A stretch of DNA of 64,000 nucleotides. Source: Paenibacillus rhizosphaerae. Lineage in GTDB: Bacteria; Bacillota; Bacilli; Paenibacillales; Paenibacillaceae. The notes below the pieces were generated by a model. It searched no databases, had not been told where the DNA came from, and worked only from the letters and a program-made list of their open reading frames with translations. The position numbers and the translations under genes were made by a program. The DNA is taken from assembly GCF_014192015.1 (NCBI RefSeq), contig NZ_JACHXJ010000004.1, forward strand, positions 525,327 to 589,326, in the 5' to 3' direction. This document shows, in pieces, positions 33,758 to 42,478 of the stretch (positions are counted from its first letter, which is position 1; each line of letters opens with the position of its first letter).

Positions 33758-33899
33758 GAGAAAAGTACAAGTTTTTATGCAGGATGGTATGTTTTTTATT
33801 CCCTGTTTCTAAATTGGCTAGTGAAAAATGTGAGTTGTTTCAACGTTTTTTCGTGGTTATGATTTCGTCTCCAACCAAGTTGTAATAAAAAAATAAACA

Positions 33900-33928
33900 T
33901 TTACATTAAAAAATAAGATGTTTATATT
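33900..33928 (+). promoter_or_regulatory. Promoter of the sugar ABC transporter/GH38 operon
   Basis: TTTACA (33900-33905), exactly 17 bases, TATATT (33923-33928), in an A/T-rich stretch. It would leave a 190-base leader before 34126. The leader holds a CATCGTGAA direct repeat (two copies near 33951-33967) of unknown meaning. The 432-base divergent gap is otherwise unremarkable. Confidence 0.75.
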
Positions 33929-34125
33929 GTTATCATAAGTTGAGTCGAACATCGTGAAGGCATCGTGAAAAGAAGGCTGGCAGCGATGCGGGCAAGATAA
34001 TCACTTGTCATATTTTAACAAGGGGGTGGTATCCAGGTCCGTCATATTGAAAGGGATTGCAATCCGTATGATCCTTCAGAAATAAAAAACCAAGTTAACC
34101 GATTAAGCGAAAAGGTGGTTATCCA

Positions 34126-35511
34126 ATGAAAAGAAAAGCAACCTTGATGGTAACGATGCTGTCCGTTCTTTGTTTGTTTGTAAGCGCTTGCTCAGGAGGG
34201 CAGAAGCAGGAGGGCGGCAGCAGCGAGGAGGGCAGCAAGCATTTGACCATGTGGACCTGGAAAGTCGCTTACACGCCGGGAATCGAAGCGGCAGCCAAGC
34301 TGTACGAGGAGAAGACCGGCGTGAAAGTGGATGTCGAGACCTTTACGCCTGACGATACTTACAGACAGAAGTTTCAGGCGGCGGCCAACTCGAAAAATCT
34401 CCCCGACGTCGTCAACTGGTGGGCTACGGCAGGCGACTCTATCGAAGGTTCCGTGCTTGAGCTGTCGGGCGAAGTTGGCGACGACGTGCTGAGCAAATAT
34501 TACGGTACGGCCATGGATCCGATCAAAGTAAGCCAAAGCCAGGTCGATTCCTGGCAGAAGGACAAAAACGCCACGACGGTGCAAAAGTCGCTGAAGGCGG
34601 GGCAGTTCTACGGACTGCCGCTCGATATCGGCGGATTCTTCACCTTTTACGGCAACAAGCAGCTGATCGAGAAGGCGGGACTTACTGCCGAAGCTCCGAA
34701 AACGTGGGAAGAGTTCGTCACAATGATGGAAACGATCAAGAGCAAGACGGGGACGCCGGGACTTGTCTTTGGCGCCAAAACATCCGACCTGTGGGAGAAC
34801 TGGGCCGGCTCCGCGCTAGCGATCATGTACGGGGGACCTCAGTCGTATATTGACCTGCTGGAACGCAAAGCGAAAATGAGCGATCCGGAGCATCTGCCGG
34901 TTGTTCAGGCGGTTCAGACGCTTGCCGACAAAGACTTGCTGATGCCGGGCATTTTGTCGACCGATATCGACGGCGCCGATCAGGCGTTTGCCGCGGGCAA
35001 AGCCGCATTTGACCTTGGCGGTTCGTTCACGATGTCCACGCTGCTTGCGATGGGCATGAAACCGGAGGATATCGTCACCTTCCCGGTACCGCCGATCGAA
35101 GGCTCGAAAATCACTTCCTGGAGCACGGATCCGTTCACACTGACGATGCTGTCCGTGAACAAAGACTCGAAGAACAAGGATGCCGCGCTTGATTTTATCA
35201 AATATATGACCACAGATCCGGATGCGGCCGTTGCGTTCGCGAATGCGGCATACACGGTTCCGGCACTCAATTTGGGCGACCGCGCCAAAGATCTCGACCC
35301 GAACCTGAAGGCGATCGTCGACTCGTTTGCCACCGAGCCCGGACCGTATTCGGAAGCTCAGCCGGCCATCAACGCTTACCGGGGCAAGAACAAGGAGTGG
35401 GAAGTGTACGCTCAGTCCATCCAATCCATGATCGAGAAGAAAATGACAGCCGAGCAGGCGGCGAAAAAATTCGACGATACGATGAAGAGCCTGCAGGCCA
35501 GCGGCAACTGA
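34126..35511 (+). CDS. ABC sugar-binding lipoprotein
   Basis: Extracellular solute-binding protein of the SBP_bac_1 family, 461 residues. The lipobox is VSAC with Cys22. HLTMWTWKVAYTPGIEAAAKLYEEK-type N-terminus (shown here as HLTMWTWKVA) and IKYMTTDPDAAVAFANAAYT near the end are family-typical. RBS AAAGGTGG precedes the ATG. It feeds the two permeases encoded next. The operon lacks an ATPase, as is usual for Bacillales sugar importers that share one MsmX-type ATPase. Oligosaccharide specificity is likely but not readable. Confidence 0.94.
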   Translation: MKRKATLMVTMLSVLCLFVSACSGGQKQEGGSSEEGSKHLTMWTWKVAYTPGIEAAAKLYEEKTGVKVDVETFTPDDTYRQKFQAAANSKNLPDVVNWWATAGDSIEGSVLELSGEVGDDVLSKYYGTAMDPIKVSQSQVDSWQKDKNATTVQKSLKAGQFYGLPLDIGGFFTFYGNKQLIEKAGLTAEAPKTWEEFVTMMETIKSKTGTPGLVFGAKTSDLWENWAGSALAIMYGGPQSYIDLLERKAKMSDPEHLPVVQAVQTLADKDLLMPGILSTDIDGADQAFAAGKAAFDLGGSFTMSTLLAMGMKPEDIVTFPVPPIEGSKITSWSTDPFTLTMLSVNKDSKNKDAALDFIKYMTTDPDAAVAFANAAYTVPALNLGDRAKDLDPNLKAIVDSFATEPGPYSEAQPAINAYRGKNKEWEVYAQSIQSMIEKKMTAEQAAKKFDDTMKSLQASGN

Positions 35512-35594
35512 TCTCTGGCTGTATGATGCAAACGGCGGCAGGGACACGTTCCTTTCCGCCGCTTTGCTTAATCCAAATCCAAAGGTGATGGAAG

Positions 35595-36488
35595 ATGATA
35601 ACAACTAGAAATAAATGGGTACCGTATCTATTTTTACTGCCGGGTGTTCTCCTGTTTCTCGCCGTTGGCGTCTATTCGGTCGGCTTCTCGATTATGCTCA
35701 GTTTTTACAACTGGTCGGGGATCGACTTTTCGACGGCCCGCTTCGAGGGCCTTGCTAACTTCAGGCAGTTTCTCCTCGGGGATGACCCGATCGTGACACA
35801 GAACTTTTACAACTCACTGCTGCATAACGTCCTGATCGGTGCAGCCCAGGTCGTTATCGTCATTCCTATCGCGATCGTGCTGGCGTTCGTCCTGCAGAAT
35901 ACGAAGATGGCGTCGCTGTACCGCACGGTGTACTTCCTGCCGATGATCGCATCGGGTGTGGCGATTTTTTACGTGTGGAAAGGACTGTTTGAGCCTACCG
36001 GCGCCTTTAACTCCCTGTTTCATGCGATCGGACTCGACTTTCTGACCGTACCCGGGGGGATGCTGGGAAGCTCGTCCACGTCACTGATCGGAATCATTAT
36101 TACCTCGATATGGGGCGGCCTTCCGGGCACGCTGATTCTGTATTATGCCGGATTAACCTCGATCGATCCCACCTTGTACGAGGCCGCGGACGTCGACGGA
36201 GCCAGCAAGCTGACGATGATCACAAAAATCACATGGCCGCTTCTAAAGCCGATTACGCTGATTGCGGTCATCCAAATGGTCAACGGTGCGTTCCAGGCGT
36301 TCGAGAACGTGTTCATCATGACCGGAGGCGGACCCTCGGGCAGCTCGGAGGTCATCGGGACGCTCGTGTACCGGACAGCGTTCCTGAATAACGATTACGG
36401 GCTGGCCAGCGCGATCGGATGGGTATCCTTCCTGATTACCGGAGCCATTGCCATGTTCAGTATCCGTTCATTCAAAGTCGACATTTAG
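35595..36488 (+). CDS. Sugar ABC transporter permease (MalF-like)
   Basis: Membrane component of 297 residues with six helices. The EAA loop that contacts the ATPase is YEAADVDGASKLTMITKITW, the standard form. Starts MITTRNKWVPYLFLLPGVLLF. It follows the binding-protein gene by 83 bases and is 13 bases ahead of the second permease, so the three form one importer. Confidence 0.95.
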   Translation: MITTRNKWVPYLFLLPGVLLFLAVGVYSVGFSIMLSFYNWSGIDFSTARFEGLANFRQFLLGDDPIVTQNFYNSLLHNVLIGAAQVVIVIPIAIVLAFVLQNTKMASLYRTVYFLPMIASGVAIFYVWKGLFEPTGAFNSLFHAIGLDFLTVPGGMLGSSSTSLIGIIITSIWGGLPGTLILYYAGLTSIDPTLYEAADVDGASKLTMITKITWPLLKPITLIAVIQMVNGAFQAFENVFIMTGGGPSGSSEVIGTLVYRTAFLNNDYGLASAIGWVSFLITGAIAMFSIRSFKVDI

Positions 36489-36501
36489 AGGAGGACCCGA
36501 G

Positions 36502-37320
36502 ATGGTCAAGACTATCAAGCACATCATTCTGGTTTTATACGGGCTGACCTGCGTGTATCCTTTCTTGTGGATGATCGGCACCTCTTTGAAAACATCCCAG
36601 GATGCACTGGCCAATCCGCAGTCACCCATCCCCAAAGGGGCGCCTGAGTGGTCCACGTTTGCAGAAGTTTGGAACAAGCTGAACTTTTACCGCTTTTTCG
36701 TCAACAGCGTGGTCGTCAGCATCATCGTCATCATTGGGGTCGTTCTGATTTATACGATGATGGCGTATTCGTTCGCCAAGTTCAGATTTAAAGGCAAAAA
36801 GTTCGTGTACTACACGTTCATCGCGCTGCTTCTCGTTCCGGGCGTGACGACGCTCATTCCGCTGTACATCAACATGACAAATCTCGGCCTGCAGAACACG
36901 TACGTCGGCATGATCCTGCCGATGATCAACGGGGCTGCGCCGTTTGCCATCTTCCTGTTTACGAGCTATTTCCGGACCATCTCGCATGAGCTGTACGAGT
37001 GCGCGGTTCTGGACGGCTGCGGCAACTTCAAGATTTACTGGCGTATCTATCTGCCGCTGGCCCTGCCGGCCATCGGAACGATCGCCATCCTGAACTTTAT
37101 TGGAAGCTGGAACAACATTCTGTGGCCGATGATTATCGTCGACAAGCAGGAGATGTTCACGCTGCCGATGGGGCTGATGTATCTGGATTCCTCATCGTTT
37201 AAAAAATGGAACGAGCTGATGGCCGGAGCGCTCATTACCGTCATACCGATCCTGATCGCGTTTCCGTTTATGCAAAAGATGTACGTTAAAGGCATGACTG
37301 TCGGTTCGGTCAAAATGTAA
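36502..37320 (+). CDS. Sugar ABC transporter permease (MalG-like)
   Basis: Second membrane component, 272 residues with six helices. The start at 36502 follows GAGGAGGACC; the in-frame ATG at 36448 lies in the previous gene and is rejected. The EAA loop is YECAVLDGCGNFKIYWRIYL, where the second Ala is replaced by Cys. VGSVKM at the C-terminus is typical of MalG-like proteins, where this tail reaches into the translocation path. Confidence 0.95.
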   Translation: MVKTIKHIILVLYGLTCVYPFLWMIGTSLKTSQDALANPQSPIPKGAPEWSTFAEVWNKLNFYRFFVNSVVVSIIVIIGVVLIYTMMAYSFAKFRFKGKKFVYYTFIALLLVPGVTTLIPLYINMTNLGLQNTYVGMILPMINGAAPFAIFLFTSYFRTISHELYECAVLDGCGNFKIYWRIYLPLALPAIGTIAILNFIGSWNNILWPMIIVDKQEMFTLPMGLMYLDSSSFKKWNELMAGALITVIPILIAFPFMQKMYVKGMTVGSVKM

Positions 37321-37387
37321 GACGCATCATTCAGGCCGTACCATCTCGATTGCGCACAAGAAAACATACAAGAATGGGATGAAAGAG

Positions 37388-40144
37388 ATGACCATAAAAA
37401 CAGCGCATATTATTGCGCATTCGCATTGGGATAGAGAGTGGTATTTGCCATACGAAAAACACCGGCTGAAGCTGGTCCGCCTGATGGAGGATTTGATCGA
37501 GGCTTTCGAGCGGGACCCGGAATTCGCCAGCTTCCATTTGGACGGCCAATATATCGTCCTGGAGGATTATTTGCAAATGATGCCGCACCGGGCGGAGCAA
37601 GTGCGTTCGCTGGTCGAACAGGGGAAACTGATCGTCGGTCCCTGGTACATTCTGCAGGACGAATTCCTGGTCAGCAGCGAAGCGAACGCGCGCAATCTGC
37701 TGATCGGGATCCTCGCTTCGAAAAAGATGGGGGGATACGCGGAAATCGGCTATTTTCCCGACTCCTTCGGCAATATGGGGCAGGCGCCCCAGCTCATTCG
37801 CCAGGCGGGCATCGATGTAGCCGTATACGGGCGCGGCGTCAAGCCGGTGGGATTCAACAACGAGGTCCAGTCCGGTAATGAACATACGTCGAAATACTCC
37901 GAGATGTACTGGGAATCTCCCGACGGCTCCAGGGTTCTGGCGATCCTGTTCGCCAACTGGTACAACAACGGGATGGAGATTCCGACGGACCCTGAAGCCG
38001 CGAAGGTGTATTGGGCGGAAAAGCTTGCGGCCGCCGAGGCGTTCGCCTCGGGAGCGGAGCTGCTCTTCATGAACGGCTGCGACCATCAGCCGCTGCAGAA
38101 GGATCTGTCCAGGGCGCTGCATACCGCCGGCGAGATGGTGCCGAACGTGGAGTTCCGTCATTCCAGCTTCCCTGAGTATATTAAAGCGCTTCGTCAAGCG
38201 AACCCGGATGACCTTGATGTCGTGCGCGGCGAGCTTCGAAGCCAGTGGACGGACGGCTGGATCACGCTCGTCAATACCGCATCGGCCCGGGTATACATCA
38301 AACAGCAAAACGTGCGGAGCCAGACCTTGCTGGAGAAGGTAGCCGAGCCGCTGGCCGTCATGGCCCATTTGACCGGCACGGCCTATCCGCAGCACGAACT
38401 GCTGTATGCGTGGAAGACGCTGCTACAAAACCATCCGCATGACAGCATCTGCGGCTGCAGCGTTGACGAGGTGCACCGCGAGATGATGACGCGCTTCGCC
38501 AAATCGCAGCAGGTGGCGGAGTCGATCGCTGCGGACAGCGCCGCGGCGGTAGCGGGTGCCGTGGACACCTCCGGCTTTGACCCGGAATCGGCGCGGCCGT
38601 TTGTCGTCTTTAACACGTCGGGCCATTCCCGTTCCGGCGCGGTTCGCATGACAGTGGACGTGGAGCGCCGCTATTTCGATCATCAGGCTCCGCACGAGAA
38701 ATACGAAGCGTTCAAAGAAGAGTACCAGGCCTTTGATCCGGAGGAATGGATCGTGACAGACGAAGGAGGCAAGCCGGTTGAGGCTAACATCGAGCCGATC
38801 GGTCCGGTGTTCGGCTACGACCTCCCGGATGACCGGTTCCGTCAGCCTTATTGGGCTTTTCAGGTGGATGTGGAGCTCTACGTCAAGGATGTTCCGGGAA
38901 TCGGTTATCGGACCTACGCCCTTGTACGCAAGGATTCCCTATCCAAGGCCGAGTCCATTTCTCCTGATGCAGACGGCTTGACCGCAGGCGGCAACGCGAT
39001 GGAGAACCGTTATCTTCGGGTGGAGATTGCGGAAGACGGCTCGTTTACGCTGTCCGATAAAGTAAATGGCCGGAAGTATGAGGGGCTCGGGATTTACGAG
39101 GATACGGGCGACATCGGAAACGAGTACATGTACCGGCAGCCGGATGCAGAAGCACCGCTGACGACGGAAGGCCTTTCGGCGGATATTCAGCTGGTGAAGC
39201 ATACGCCGCTGGCCGCCGTATACCGGATCGAGCGCGTCTGGAACCTGCCGCTTGGAGCGGATACACTGCTGGACGAAGAAATTCGTTCCATGGTTCCTTT
39301 CCGGTACCGGAAATCCCGCCGCGTCAGCGAGACAGCCGGGGTGAAGATCGTCACCGAGCTCACCCTGGGCAAGGACAGCCGCTCCGTCGGTATCCGGAGT
39401 ATGATCGACAACACGGTGAAGGACCACCGCATCCGCATGCTGTTCAAGAGCGGACTGCAAACGGGCCATGTCATGGCGGATTCCATCTATGAAGTGGCGC
39501 GGCGCCCAATTCAGCCTGAAGCCGCGTGGAGCAATCCGAGCAACGCCCAGCATCAGAACGCGTTCATCAGCTTGAGCGACGGCCAAGCGGGCCTTACCGT
39601 TGCGAATCAGGGACTGAACGAATACGAAGTGCTTCCGGCGCATAACACGATGGCGGTCACGCTCGTGCGCGGCGTCAGAGAGCTTGGGGATTGGGGCGTA
39701 TTCGCTACACCCGAAGCGCAGTGCCTGGGAACCCATGTCCTGGACATGGAGCTGATTTCCCATGATGCCGATGTGGTTGAATCGGGCGCATTTATCGAGG
39801 CCTATCAATTCCCGGTTCCATGGACGGTTCGGCAGACGGGCGTTCACGGCGGGAAGCTGCCGGCAAATCATGCGTTTCTCGAGTGGGAAGGCGATCGCCT
39901 TGCCTTCAGCGCACTCAAGCTGGGCGAGGAGAACGAAGATCTGATGTTCCGGGTATTTAACGTTTCATCGGCTGCGCCGTCTACTCTGTCGGTCGCGCCT
40001 TCATTCCAGGTGAACGGCGTATATGAGAGCACCATCATTGAACAGCGCGGGAAAGAGATGGGAAGAAACGGGCAAAGCCGATATACGGCGGAGCTGGGAC
40101 CGGCAAAAATTCTGACGGTCGGCATTCATCCGGCTCTTCGTTAA
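37388..40144 (+). CDS. Alpha-mannosidase, glycoside hydrolase family 38
   Basis: Retaining alpha-mannosidase, 918 residues, without signal peptide (cytoplasmic). HIIAHSHWDREWYLPYEKHR holds the zinc-binding His/Asp pair (HxD form HWD). The nucleophile is Asp125 in YFPDSFGN. The second zinc Asp/His set includes NHPHDSICGCSVDEVH. The central and C-terminal beta domains are complete. The ATG at 37388 is preferred to 37379 because GGG lies nine bases before it; either is possible. Operon partner of the transporter genes: it likely cleaves imported mannosyl oligosaccharides. Bacterial homologues include MngB, which acts on 2-O-mannosyl-glycerate. Confidence 0.93.
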   Translation: MTIKTAHIIAHSHWDREWYLPYEKHRLKLVRLMEDLIEAFERDPEFASFHLDGQYIVLEDYLQMMPHRAEQVRSLVEQGKLIVGPWYILQDEFLVSSEANARNLLIGILASKKMGGYAEIGYFPDSFGNMGQAPQLIRQAGIDVAVYGRGVKPVGFNNEVQSGNEHTSKYSEMYWESPDGSRVLAILFANWYNNGMEIPTDPEAAKVYWAEKLAAAEAFASGAELLFMNGCDHQPLQKDLSRALHTAGEMVPNVEFRHSSFPEYIKALRQANPDDLDVVRGELRSQWTDGWITLVNTASARVYIKQQNVRSQTLLEKVAEPLAVMAHLTGTAYPQHELLYAWKTLLQNHPHDSICGCSVDEVHREMMTRFAKSQQVAESIAADSAAAVAGAVDTSGFDPESARPFVVFNTSGHSRSGAVRMTVDVERRYFDHQAPHEKYEAFKEEYQAFDPEEWIVTDEGGKPVEANIEPIGPVFGYDLPDDRFRQPYWAFQVDVELYVKDVPGIGYRTYALVRKDSLSKAESISPDADGLTAGGNAMENRYLRVEIAEDGSFTLSDKVNGRKYEGLGIYEDTGDIGNEYMYRQPDAEAPLTTEGLSADIQLVKHTPLAAVYRIERVWNLPLGADTLLDEEIRSMVPFRYRKSRRVSETAGVKIVTELTLGKDSRSVGIRSMIDNTVKDHRIRMLFKSGLQTGHVMADSIYEVARRPIQPEAAWSNPSNAQHQNAFISLSDGQAGLTVANQGLNEYEVLPAHNTMAVTLVRGVRELGDWGVFATPEAQCLGTHVLDMELISHDADVVESGAFIEAYQFPVPWTVRQTGVHGGKLPANHAFLEWEGDRLAFSALKLGEENEDLMFRVFNVSSAAPSTLSVAPSFQVNGVYESTIIEQRGKEMGRNGQSRYTAELGPAKILTVGIHPALR

Positions 40145-40174
40145 TATAGTCCATTTGGGGGAGGGGAAAGCGGT

Positions 40175-41386
40175 ATGGCCAAAATCACGGCAGTACGCTG
40201 CATTCGAACGAGACATGATGGAAGCTGGGTCATCGTCAAAGTCATGACGGACCAGGACGGGTTATACGGCATCGGCTCAGCCAGCGATATCTACCAGCCG
40301 GGAGCCGTGGTCAGTGTCATTGAGGAATTGCTGGCACCGTTGCTCATCGGACGGGACGCCGTTCAGATCGAGGATCTGTGGCAGACGATGTATACGAGCG
40401 GTTATTGGCGCAACGGCTCTACGCTTCATACCGCCATGGGCGGTATCGACATGGCGCTATGGGACATTAAGGGGAAGGAAGCAGGGATGCCTGTGTACCA
40501 GCTTCTGGGCGGCGCGGTCCGTTCGGCCGTTCCATGTTATGCGCATGCCAACGGTGCCACTTACGAGCAGCTGGAGGAAGAGGTGCATGCCTACCAAGAG
40601 CAGGGCTTCGGCGTGGTCCGCTGCCAGCTCGGGGGCTATGGCGGAGGCGGATTCGTCGCTCCGCAGGGCACATCGAAATTCCCTCCTGCCAGCGTGTTCG
40701 ATGAAGCCAGCTACATCACGGCGATCCCCGACATGTTCGAGAAGCTGCGCGTGCGGTTTGGCATGAACCTGGGCTTTACGCATGACGTTCACGAACACCT
40801 GACGCCTTCCGGCGCCGTCAGCTTATCGAGATCGCTCGATCCGTACCGCCTGTTCTTCGTGGAAGACTTGCTGCAATCGGAGCATACGGGATGGTACCGG
40901 CGGGTCAAAGAAACGAGCACCACGCCGCAGGCCGTCGGCGAATTGTTTGTTCACCCGCAGGAATGGCTGCCGCTGGTACAGGAGCGCTTGATCGACTTTG
41001 TCCGGATGCGCGTCTCCAAGGCCGGCGGCATCACCCCATGCCGCAAGATCGCCGCCGTCTGCGAAGCATTCGGCGTCCGCACGGCGTGGCAGGAAGGCGG
41101 GGAGAACGACCCGGTCAACCAAATCGCGGCCGCGCATCTGGACATGGCGATCATGAGCTTCGGTGTACAGGAGATCAACCATTTCCGCAGCGAGGAGAAG
41201 GAGGCCTTCCCGGGCCACGCGGTTTTGGAGCACGGACATTTGAAGCTGAACGATAAACCGGGGCTCGGCATCGATATTGACGAGTATAAGGCGGCAGCCC
41301 TGGTAAAGGATCAAGGTTCACTGACAGCATACCATCACCCATACAAGCTGGACCGCAAGCCGGATGGAACACTGCTTCGTCCGTAA
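40175..41386 (+). CDS. ManD-like sugar-acid dehydratase, enolase superfamily
   Basis: Mandelate racemase/muconate-lactonizing-type enzyme of 403 residues, probably dehydrating D-mannonate or a related acid sugar. The three metal ligands are Asp204 (THDVHE), Glu230 (VEDLLQ) and Glu256 (VGELF). The spacing 26/26 is the same as in characterised ManD (210/236/262), and His206 corresponds to its catalytic His212. The C-terminal AWQEGGENDPVNQIAAAH matches the family. ManD members vary widely in efficiency and substrate, so D-mannonate is only the best guess. RBS GGGGGAGGGG precedes the ATG. Confidence 0.9.
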   Translation: MAKITAVRCIRTRHDGSWVIVKVMTDQDGLYGIGSASDIYQPGAVVSVIEELLAPLLIGRDAVQIEDLWQTMYTSGYWRNGSTLHTAMGGIDMALWDIKGKEAGMPVYQLLGGAVRSAVPCYAHANGATYEQLEEEVHAYQEQGFGVVRCQLGGYGGGGFVAPQGTSKFPPASVFDEASYITAIPDMFEKLRVRFGMNLGFTHDVHEHLTPSGAVSLSRSLDPYRLFFVEDLLQSEHTGWYRRVKETSTTPQAVGELFVHPQEWLPLVQERLIDFVRMRVSKAGGITPCRKIAAVCEAFGVRTAWQEGGENDPVNQIAAAHLDMAIMSFGVQEINHFRSEEKEAFPGHAVLEHGHLKLNDKPGLGIDIDEYKAAALVKDQGSLTAYHHPYKLDRKPDGTLLRP

Positions 41387-41409
41387 GGCCCGGCCGGAAG
41401 GAGGAAAAG

Positions 41410-42273
41410 ATGATGAAACAAATCGTCGTGACCGGCTCGGAAGGAAAACTGGGCCACTACGTAGTTCAAGAGCTTAACCATGCAGGCTACAGGGTTATCG
41501 GAACGGATGCCCGTCCAGCAAGCGGTAGAAACCGTTATGCCCGTTATGTCCAGGGGGATTTGACCCAGCTTGGCGAGGTGTACGGGATTTTGGCCGAATC
41601 GGATGCGGTCGTTCACCTGGCCGCTGTGCCGAATCCCATCAATTTTTCGCCGGAGCGGATCTTCGCCAACAATGTCATGGCGACATATAACATCCTGGAG
41701 GCCGCTTCAAAGCTCGGCATTCAGCGCGTCGTATTCGGATCCAGCGAATCGGCCTATGGGTTCTGCTGGGCGAAGCATCCCTTTCCGCCGCATACGCTCC
41801 CTGTTGACGAGGAGCATGTGCTGCTCCCGCAGGAGAGCTACGGGCTGTCCAAGCAGGTGAACGAACAGACGGGCGACATGTTTGCCCGGCGTACGGGCAT
41901 GGAGATCTATGCCCTCCGCTTCTCCTTGATACTGGCGCCGAATGAATATGATCGGGAGATCGCCGCTTTCGGCGACACCGCCAGACATCACCGCATTCTA
42001 TGGAGCTACGTCGACGCACGCGACGCCGCTTCCGCCTGCCGGCTTGCGCTGGAAGCAGCCGGGCATGGCCGGGCGGAGGCCTGCCGCCTGAACATCACAT
42101 CCAGCGACTTGCTGAGCGATGCAAGCGTCAGCGAGCTGGCAGCCAAGTATTATCCGCAGGTGCCTTTTCCAGGCAAGGACCCAGATAAGTTGACGGCGCT
42201 CGTGTCCAACGCCCGGGCGAAGTCGGTCCTGAACTGGGAGCCTGCTCATTCCTGGAGGAACGCCGGCCGTTAA
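41410..42273 (+). CDS. NAD-dependent epimerase/dehydrogenase (extended SDR)
   Basis: Sugar-modifying short-chain dehydrogenase of 287 residues. The dinucleotide loop is TGSEGKLGHYV (GxxGxxG) and the catalytic pair is YGLSK (Tyr144, Lys148). Two adjacent ATGs (41410, 41413) follow AAGGAGG; the second has better spacing. Close relatives include uronate dehydrogenases, which oxidise uronic acids to aldarolactones and share the short length and VTGSEGKLG start. That reading fits with the dehydratase upstream. Epimerase function is the alternative. Last gene of the operon that begins at 34126. Confidence 0.88.
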   Translation: MMKQIVVTGSEGKLGHYVVQELNHAGYRVIGTDARPASGRNRYARYVQGDLTQLGEVYGILAESDAVVHLAAVPNPINFSPERIFANNVMATYNILEAASKLGIQRVVFGSSESAYGFCWAKHPFPPHTLPVDEEHVLLPQESYGLSKQVNEQTGDMFARRTGMEIYALRFSLILAPNEYDREIAAFGDTARHHRILWSYVDARDAASACRLALEAAGHGRAEACRLNITSSDLLSDASVSELAAKYYPQVPFPGKDPDKLTALVSNARAKSVLNWEPAHSWRNAGR

Positions 42274-42389
42274 GGCCGGTTTCCCTTCAGGTTTCATAGA
42301 TGAAGCAAGCCGCCTGCGGGAAAGGGGGAGGTGCCGCTAAATTGGACACGGGACAAGGCGGGTAGTTGTCGATGGTTTTTTGCTGCAAA

Positions 42390-42404
42390 TTGAAAGCGAA
42401 TACA
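42390..42404 (+). promoter_or_regulatory. cre site overlapping the -10 of the beta-helix gene
   Basis: TTGAAAGCGAATACA matches WTGNAANCGNWNNCW fully. It overlaps a -10-like TACAAT (42401-42406) about 75 bases before the GTG start, so CcpA should repress. The -35 is weak. Confidence 0.65.
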
Positions 42405-42478
42405 ATCATGATCCCGCAGCGAAGCAGCGTTGCTTTCGTGCAGCTTGATTCAACAAATCAAGCATGGGAGGAATAATC

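Noticed and set aside
33941..33970. CATCGTGAA direct repeat considered as an operator
   Set aside because: Only two short copies without symmetry. The AraR-like regulator should bind a palindrome, so the repeat is mentioned only as a note.
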